Positions 59,539 to 64,000 of a stretch of 64,000 bases of DNA are shown here, piece by piece. The notes beneath the pieces were generated by a model, which worked only from the letters and a program-made list of their open reading frames with translations, was not told the origin of the DNA and did no database searches. The position numbers and the translations under genes were made by a program. The DNA comes from Lachnospiraceae bacterium. Lineage in GTDB: Bacteria; Bacillota; Clostridia; Lachnospirales; Lachnospiraceae. The stretch is from assembly GCA_015056795.1 (NCBI GenBank), contig SVFO01000004.1:65677-129676 (forward strand), read 5' to 3'. Numbering within the stretch: the first letter of the stretch is position 1; each line of letters starts with the position of its first letter.

Positions 59539-60483
59539 TTAATATAGTTCATTGGTATAGGCATTCTTAAAATGCCATAACCTTGATTCTGCCTCTTCCG
59601 TGACCATTAGTTTTCGCCAGTCTCCGTCATTAACTTCAATATACCAGCATTGTTCACCGGCATCATATTCCATCCAACCATAATCGCCATATTTTGATGA
59701 GATCCCCTCATACCAATACTGCCATTGTGGCGGATCCAATTCATCGTCCCACCAAAACCAACACTGCGTGGTGGCATCATAATAGTCCTCACCATCTAAT
59801 TTACAAGTGCGTCCGATCTCTGAAACATACACGGAGGATGGTGTGCTTGATATTATCCTAGAGGCAGAAGACGAAACATTATTCATCACCGCGGTTGCGA
59901 TCCCTGCCAAAATAGGAAGTGAGCAAACGAGAACAAAAATCCCAATGAGAGCAGAGATAAGACTGTCGAAAAATGGCAATCTGCGAGTACGTCGTACTAC
60001 CTCGTTCTGCTTGACGTCAATTTTGTCAATTTCAAAGGCGCTACCACAGTTGGGACAGTTCGTTTCCATTCCGTCCGTCCACTTGCAGGTCATTTTTGAC
60101 CCACAATATTTACAGGTAAGGATGGTTTCCATGTCCTTTGCGACTACATTGGAATAATAAATTCCTTTTTCGTCGTAATAGCCCGCTTGATAGTCAATAC
60201 CGTCATCGCTCGTCCAAGAATGCGGATAATATACATAGTCATGATCTTTACAGGCATAAATAATCGACTGACCATAAAGACTTGCATTCCAACCTCTAGG
60301 TTGATTTGATCTGGTTTTAAACTTAGGTGTGTAGCTATAGGAGCTATTGCTTCTACTACGATAGCTACTGCTACTTCTACTACTGCTGTAACTAGACCTA
60401 GCGGAATGGCTAGAACGCGAGTGACTGCTATGGCTACTACGATGACTGCTATGACTGGAATGTGAATGTCTTGAAGGCGGCAT
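59539..60483 (-). CDS. Ser/His/Arg-rich zinc-ribbon membrane protein
   Basis: 314 residues. The first 60 are low-complexity Ser, His and Arg repeats (SHSSHRSSHSS), then a Tyr/Asp-rich segment. Next come a zinc ribbon (CKYCG and CPNCG, about 123-143), one membrane helix (about 172-195), and an extracytoplasmic tail with many Trp (CWFWWDD, QWQYWYEG). I do not recognise the family as a whole. The His-rich head could bind metal or act as a disordered basic tail; that is inference. It lies between the ABC remnant and the tRNA gene, with no operon partner. Confidence 0.75.
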   Translation of the reverse strand: MPPSRHSHSSHSSHRSSHSSHSRSSHSARSSYSSSRSSSSYRSRSNSSYSYTPKFKTRSNQPRGWNASLYGQSIIYACKDHDYVYYPHSWTSDDGIDYQAGYYDEKGIYYSNVVAKDMETILTCKYCGSKMTCKWTDGMETNCPNCGSAFEIDKIDVKQNEVVRRTRRLPFFDSLISALIGIFVLVCSLPILAGIATAVMNNVSSSASRIISSTPSSVYVSEIGRTCKLDGEDYYDATTQCWFWWDDELDPPQWQYWYEGISSKYGDYGWMEYDAGEQCWYIEVNDGDWRKLMVTEEAESRLWHFKNAYTNELY

Positions 60484-60520
60484 AGGATGAACCTCTTTCC
60501 ACTTTTTTCAGAATACAAAA

Positions 60521-60554
60521 AAGCACCAGAACCTTATACAAGGATCTGATGCTT
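60521..60554 (-). terminator. Terminator of the tRNA-Pro gene
   Basis: 15-bp stem with one mismatch (60521-60535 with 60540-60554) and a 4-base loop. On the minus strand it is followed by TTTTTTG. Confidence 0.9.
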
Positions 60555-60563
60555 ATGATTAAA

Positions 60564-60638
60564 TCGGAGTGGCGGGATTCGAACTCGCGACCTCCGCCTC
60601 CCTAAGACGGCGCTCTAACCAAGCTGAGCCACACCCCG
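60564..60638 (-). tRNA. tRNA-Pro (anticodon AGG)
   Basis: Full cloverleaf on the minus strand: acceptor CGGGGTG/CACTCCG (one G-U), D arm GCTC/GAGC, anticodon stem CCGTC/GGCGG around TTAGGGA (anticodon AGG), and T arm GCGAG-TTCGAAT-CCCGC. The terminal CCA is not encoded. It has its own promoter and terminator. A34 is probably not the general wobble base here unless modified. Confidence 0.95.
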
Positions 60639-60651
60639 AAGCACAATTAGC

Positions 60652-60680
60652 ATTATACCTTGCCAATCTGAAAAAAGCAA
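60652..60680 (-). promoter_or_regulatory. Promoter of the tRNA-Pro gene
   Basis: Minus strand: TTGCTT (60675-60680), a 17-base spacer and a perfect TATAAT (60652-60657), about 14 bases before the tRNA 5' end. Confidence 0.65.
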
Positions 60681-60774
60681 GCATTTTTTTTATCTTTTGC
60701 AAGATCTATCGTTTTCTACAGTTTTTGCTTTTTTCGTGCTAATTTTTTGGGCAATTTCCCGATGCCTTCGGCTC

Positions 60775-62268
60775 CTATAAGCGATCCAAGAGGAGTACCA
60801 GATATTCCCATACCCTTTGCGTAGAGGAAATGCTCAGGGTTTCATCGGTTGTATGAATGTTTTTCATGTTCGGTCCAATGGAGACACAGTCAAGCTCTGG
60901 AATCTTACTCATAAACAAACCGCATTCGAGGCCTGCATGAATTGCAACAATCTGGGGCTCTGCTTCGTATAGCTCCTGATAGAGCTGTGTCATCTGTTCG
61001 CGCAAGGGCGAATCCACGCGGTATTTCCAGCCAGGATACTCTGAGCGCACGCGGTATTTCACGCCTGCCATTTTTCCAATTGCAAAAAGCTTACGAATTA
61101 ATGCCTCCTTCGCGCTCTCCACGGAGCTTCTCACGGAAAAGCTTGCCAAAAGATAGGCATCATGCAGAACCGTCTTTTGCTTCAGAACGCCAAAGTTAAG
61201 GGAGGTTTCCACAAGACCTGGTACGTCTGCGCTCATGGCCTGTACGCCATTCGGAAGACTGCAGAGGAACAAGGCAACCTTGCGGGTATCCGTTGCGGAA
61301 AAGGCTTCGATTTCCTTATCCTTGCCGTCCGTAAAGTTCCATGACAGGACAAAGTATGGATCCTTGGAGCCAATTTCTTCCTTCAGCTCCGCATGAATTT
61401 TGTTCAATAAATTGTGAATGCCGTCGCGGCGATAGGAAATCTGCTCTCCCTCGTCATTCTTTTCCTCGGAAAAAATAAACCTAGCCGTAGTCTCGCGGGC
61501 AATGGCATTGTCTGCCTCGCCGCCTTTAACACTGATCAGCTTGACGGGATATACCCTTGTCAGCTCCTCCAAAATCCTTCCAAAAAGATGATTGGAATTG
61601 CCTCTCTCCTTATCAATCTCCGTGCCAGAATGTCCACCCTGAAGGCCAGAAATTTTCATGTCCAAAAGGCATCCCTTGGTGCTTTCTGCCTTTCCCGTTA
61701 ATTCGAAATCCACGCGTGCGCCGCCTGCGCAGCCAACGGTAAAGATTCCCTCTTCTTCAGAATCAATGTTGATCATTCGCTTGCCGTTTAACATGGTCAG
61801 GTCAATTCCACGGGCACCATCCATTCCCGTCTCCTCGTCTGCCGTGATTACAACCTCCAGCCTGGGATGCGCAATCTGCTTGGAATCCAGCAGAGCCAAC
61901 GCATAGGCAACAGCGATGCCATCATCGCCGCCAAGGCTTGTTCCTGCTGCAGAAATGTCATCGCCCTGCACGCGAAGCACAAGACCATCCGTTTTCATGT
62001 CCAGTGGACACTCAGGCGTCTTTACGGCAACCATGTCCATGTGTCCCTGAATGATGATGGGCTCTCTGTCCTCATGACCAGGCGTTGCCTCCTTGATGAT
62101 AATGACATTGCCTAATTTATCCTGATAGTAGACAAGATTTCTCTCTCTGGAAAAATTGACCAAATAATCACTGATTCTCTTAATATTTCCTGATCCTCTC
62201 GGAATCTGACTGATCTCTTCAAAAAAGTGAAATACCTCTTTGGGCTCTAGATTTGCCAATGCGCTCAT
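60775..62268 (-). CDS. pepD: Aminoacyl-histidine dipeptidase PepD (M20 family)
   Basis: 497 residues, the usual PepD length. It is a zinc aminopeptidase that splits dipeptides such as carnosine-type Xaa-His. Metal and active-site segments are IIQGHMDMVA (His and Asp near 80), GGDDGIAVAYAL (Asp near 119), TADEETGMDGA (Glu pair near 150), INIDSEEEG (about 172) and HAGLECGLF (about 440). A dimerisation domain interrupts the catalytic domain in the middle. AGGAGA lies ten bases before ATG 62268. It stands alone between the tRNA gene and the fused ABC transporter. Confidence 0.95.
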   Translation of the reverse strand: MSALANLEPKEVFHFFEEISQIPRGSGNIKRISDYLVNFSRERNLVYYQDKLGNVIIIKEATPGHEDREPIIIQGHMDMVAVKTPECPLDMKTDGLVLRVQGDDISAAGTSLGGDDGIAVAYALALLDSKQIAHPRLEVVITADEETGMDGARGIDLTMLNGKRMINIDSEEEGIFTVGCAGGARVDFELTGKAESTKGCLLDMKISGLQGGHSGTEIDKERGNSNHLFGRILEELTRVYPVKLISVKGGEADNAIARETTARFIFSEEKNDEGEQISYRRDGIHNLLNKIHAELKEEIGSKDPYFVLSWNFTDGKDKEIEAFSATDTRKVALFLCSLPNGVQAMSADVPGLVETSLNFGVLKQKTVLHDAYLLASFSVRSSVESAKEALIRKLFAIGKMAGVKYRVRSEYPGWKYRVDSPLREQMTQLYQELYEAEPQIVAIHAGLECGLFMSKIPELDCVSIGPNMKNIHTTDETLSISSTQRVWEYLVLLLDRL

Positions 62269-62338
62269 CTTTTCAAAAATCTCCTATTCTTCCGCAATTA
62301 CATTTGAAATAAACTGAAAAAAATATAATAATATTTTA

Positions 62339-63676
62339 TCACTTTTTGTCTCGTAAATCAAGGTGACTGGCGATCAGAAGCGTTCGATTTCCCTTTTTCT
62401 TTTGAATCTCCTCGTAGCACCGCTTGGTGCGCTCCTCATCCAGTCCCGCAAAGGGTTCATCCAGCAGCAACAGGCTGCATTTAGATGCTAGGGCCCGTGC
62501 CAAAGCGACTCGTCTTTTCTCTCCGCCGCTGAGCATCCTGCAGGGCTTCTCCCAAAGCTCCTCCTCCAAGAGTGGGCGAAGGGCCTCCCTTGCCCTTTCC
62601 TCAGAGCCCGTCACCATAGAGACATTTTGCAGGGCACTCTCCTCTCCGCAAAGCCTATCCTCTTGAAATAAAAAGCCTACGCTTCTTTCACGACCAATCC
62701 CTGCCAGCTTCCCGCCATCTGGCTTCTCCAATCCTGCAAGCATGCGAAATAATGTCGTTTTGCCAGCGCCTGAGGGCCAAGTCAGCCAAACTGCTTCGCT
62801 CGGTGCAATCGTCATGAACAGATCCTTGAGCACCGCCTGCCCATCAAAGCTCTTTCCCACATTTTCAAGCGTGATCGGCACATTCTCTTCCTCCCCGCCC
62901 CTCGGCTGCGTGTACCGCACCTTGATGGAAAAGGCTTTTCTAAGAAGACATAACACCATCTTTTCAAAAAGATAGCTCATGGCACAGACAACAACCGTCC
63001 ATGCAAATATGCCAGCCGTGTCGAGTGAAATCTTGGAAAGGTAAATCTGCTCTCCGATGGAATAGTTCGGAAGGCCAATGACCTCGGCAGCCACACCCGA
63101 CTTCCACGCAAAGCCCAAGGCAGACTGAAGGCTTCCCAGCAGGAAGGGCTTGAGTGCAGGGCGATACAGGGAAAAAAGTCTCGTCCGAAATGGCAGTCTG
63201 TAAACCTCTGCCATCTCGAGTAAATCCTTTCCAACGGCCTTAAGGCCCTCCAGCGTGCTAAAATACACCGCCGTGAATACCATGAGAAAGCTGATGGCAA
63301 CAGATAGGAAGGACGCTCCCCACCAAATCAAAAAGAGAACGACAAAGCATACCACGGGTATTGTTTTCATCAGTCCAGCCAAGGGTCGAAATAGCTCTTC
63401 AAACAGCGGTATCGCCTTGCTAACTGCCGCCAAAAGCATTCCAAGGATCAGTCCCAAAAGAAATCCCGTGCTGATGCGAAGCAGTGTCATGCCGGCCACG
63501 CGCCAAAAGTCTGAATTTCCGAAATTCTCACCTAACGCCTTTCCTGTCTCAATGGGCGTTGCAAATAAAATGGGATTGTGGATCAGCATGCCGACAATTT
63601 GCCAACAAAAAAGCCATGCGAGAACAATCACGCATTTTCGAAGGACTTTATTCTTGAAAATGGACTGTTCTTTCAT
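62339..63676 (-). CDS. Fused ABC permease-ATPase of the nitrate/sulfonate/taurine type
   Basis: 445 residues. Residues about 1-255 form a SsuC/TauC-like permease with five or six helices and an EAA-type loop (EMAEVYRLPFRTRLFSLYRPALKP). Residues about 265-445 form a compact ATPase with signature LSGGEKRRV, Walker B LLLLDEPFAGLD and H-loop ASHLD. Walker A reads WPSGAGKTT, with Trp in place of the usual first Gly. The usual arrangement uses two separate genes. The matching substrate-binding protein lies upstream. GGAAGGAG precedes the ATG. The ligand could be a sulfonate, a thiamine precursor or other small molecule. Confidence 0.9.
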   Translation of the reverse strand: MKEQSIFKNKVLRKCVIVLAWLFCWQIVGMLIHNPILFATPIETGKALGENFGNSDFWRVAGMTLLRISTGFLLGLILGMLLAAVSKAIPLFEELFRPLAGLMKTIPVVCFVVLFLIWWGASFLSVAISFLMVFTAVYFSTLEGLKAVGKDLLEMAEVYRLPFRTRLFSLYRPALKPFLLGSLQSALGFAWKSGVAAEVIGLPNYSIGEQIYLSKISLDTAGIFAWTVVVCAMSYLFEKMVLCLLRKAFSIKVRYTQPRGGEEENVPITLENVGKSFDGQAVLKDLFMTIAPSEAVWLTWPSGAGKTTLFRMLAGLEKPDGGKLAGIGRERSVGFLFQEDRLCGEESALQNVSMVTGSEERAREALRPLLEEELWEKPCRMLSGGEKRRVALARALASKCSLLLLDEPFAGLDEERTKRCYEEIQKKKGNRTLLIASHLDLRDKK

Positions 63677-63701
63677 GGCTTTCTCCTTCCCAGTATTTAA
63701 A

Positions 63702-63780
63702 AACTCGGGGTTTGGTTTGGATCCTCTTTCTCGTAACCTTTTTTACTGAGAAAGAGGATCCAAACCATCCCCTCGAGGTT
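63702..63780 (-). repeat. Intergenic long-hairpin element, copy 3
   Basis: About 79 bp on the minus strand, starting CTCGAGGGGATGG and ending CCCCGAGTTTTT. A perfect 19-bp stem (63714-63732 with 63748-63766) is topped by a 15-base loop, GTAAAAAAGGTTAC-like, related to copies 1, 2 and 4. It lies between the substrate-binding protein stop and the fused permease-ATPase, and the trailing T-run makes it a candidate terminator or attenuator there. Confidence 0.75.
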
Positions 63781-63797
63781 ACGGAAAGCTTTCGATT

Positions 63798-64000
63798 TTA
63801 GGGTACGAAATAGAAATCCTCCTCAGGCAGCTTGCCGCCAACGGTCTTGGGATCAAAGGAATGAAGGATTTCCAGATAGCTCTGCAGTGCGTGTTTCATC
63901 TCGCTTCCGGTGATGCAGGTGATGTTACAATAAGGAATGGCCTTTGCCGCAATGGGCTCTTTTGCGACAATGCCAGCCTCTACGCAATAGGACGCACCCG
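63798..64000 (-). CDS. ABC substrate-binding protein, C-terminal end only
   Basis: The last 66 codons are visible, ending EEDFYFVP and TAA at 63798; the rest lies beyond the right edge. The segment AYCVEAG-type and IPYCNITCITG followed by a helix (EMKHALQSYLEIL) fits the tail of NMT1/TauA-like binding proteins. It lies upstream of the fused permease-ATPase, as expected of a transport operon, with the hairpin element between. Confidence 0.65.
   Translation of the reverse strand, partial: GASYCVEAGIVAKEPIAAKAIPYCNITCITGSEMKHALQSYLEILHSFDPKTVGGKLPEEDFYFVP

Overview
The window reads as a chromosomal stretch from an anaerobic Firmicute of the class Clostridia, most likely a Lachnospiraceae species. 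Pointers are a SCIFF peptide and its radical SAM maturase beside secDF and recJ, a TIGR04086-type membrane protein, a BceRSAB-like peptide-stress module, indolepyruvate:ferredoxin oxidoreductase, FdhD, AGGAGG-type ribosome binding sites, and xylan enzymes typical of gut or rumen fibre degraders. Base composition looks close to half G+C. The species cannot be named from sequence alone. All protein genes are on the minus strand except one CNNM/CorC-type gene at 10.2-11.5 kb. I recognise one tRNA gene and no rRNA, CRISPR array, transposase or phage gene.

Layout from low to high coordinates (transcription mostly runs right to left). 1-2.8 kb: a hydrolase, a zinc-ribbon membrane protein and a condensation-like acyltransferase in tight order. 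2.8-10.1 kb: TIGR04086 protein, GtrA-like protein, SCIFF peptide, SCIFF maturase, SecDF and RecJ. 11.6-17.6 kb: a xylan side-chain and oligosaccharide cluster (GH8 exo-oligoxylanase, SGNH esterase-like protein, GH115 alpha-glucuronidase). 17.7-22.4 kb: two-component system plus ABC transporter of the bacitracin-resistance type. 22.5-31.3 kb: a run of zinc-ribbon protein, HisRS, AspRS, phosphopantetheinyl transferase, heterodimeric ABC exporter and amidase. 31.4-38.4 kb: Nudix, two-domain esterase, GGDEF-PAS protein, PTS-IIC-like permease, ABC exporter. 38.6-43.7 kb: serine acetyltransferase, IorA, IorB and aryl-CoA ligase. 43.7-50.4 kb: FdhD, HD protein, an unknown protein, a sigma-region-2/WYL fusion regulator, a large lipoprotein and a C_GCAxxG_C_C protein. 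50.6-59.5 kb: RlmD, acetolactate decarboxylase, a formyltransferase-like enzyme, then a BMP lipoprotein, a 1020-residue sensor-MFS fusion and a SpoIIE-type phosphatase, preceded by the broken tail of an ABC exporter. 59.5-64 kb: a Ser/His-rich membrane protein, tRNA-Pro, PepD, a fused permease-ATPase and the end of its substrate-binding protein.

The least explained material is of two kinds. First, unusual regulators and sensors: the sigma/WYL fusion, and the phosphatase plus sensor-MFS plus BMP set with its decayed exporter. Second, structured intergenic DNA: a four-copy family of long hairpins whose deviations from pairing are all G-U on one strand, a 172-bp imperfect inverted repeat, a 118-bp tandem duplication that carries its own hairpins, and a terminator directly after the promoter of the serine acetyltransferase gene. 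The SCIFF promoter is well defined, with a palindrome over its -10 box and a direct repeat just upstream.
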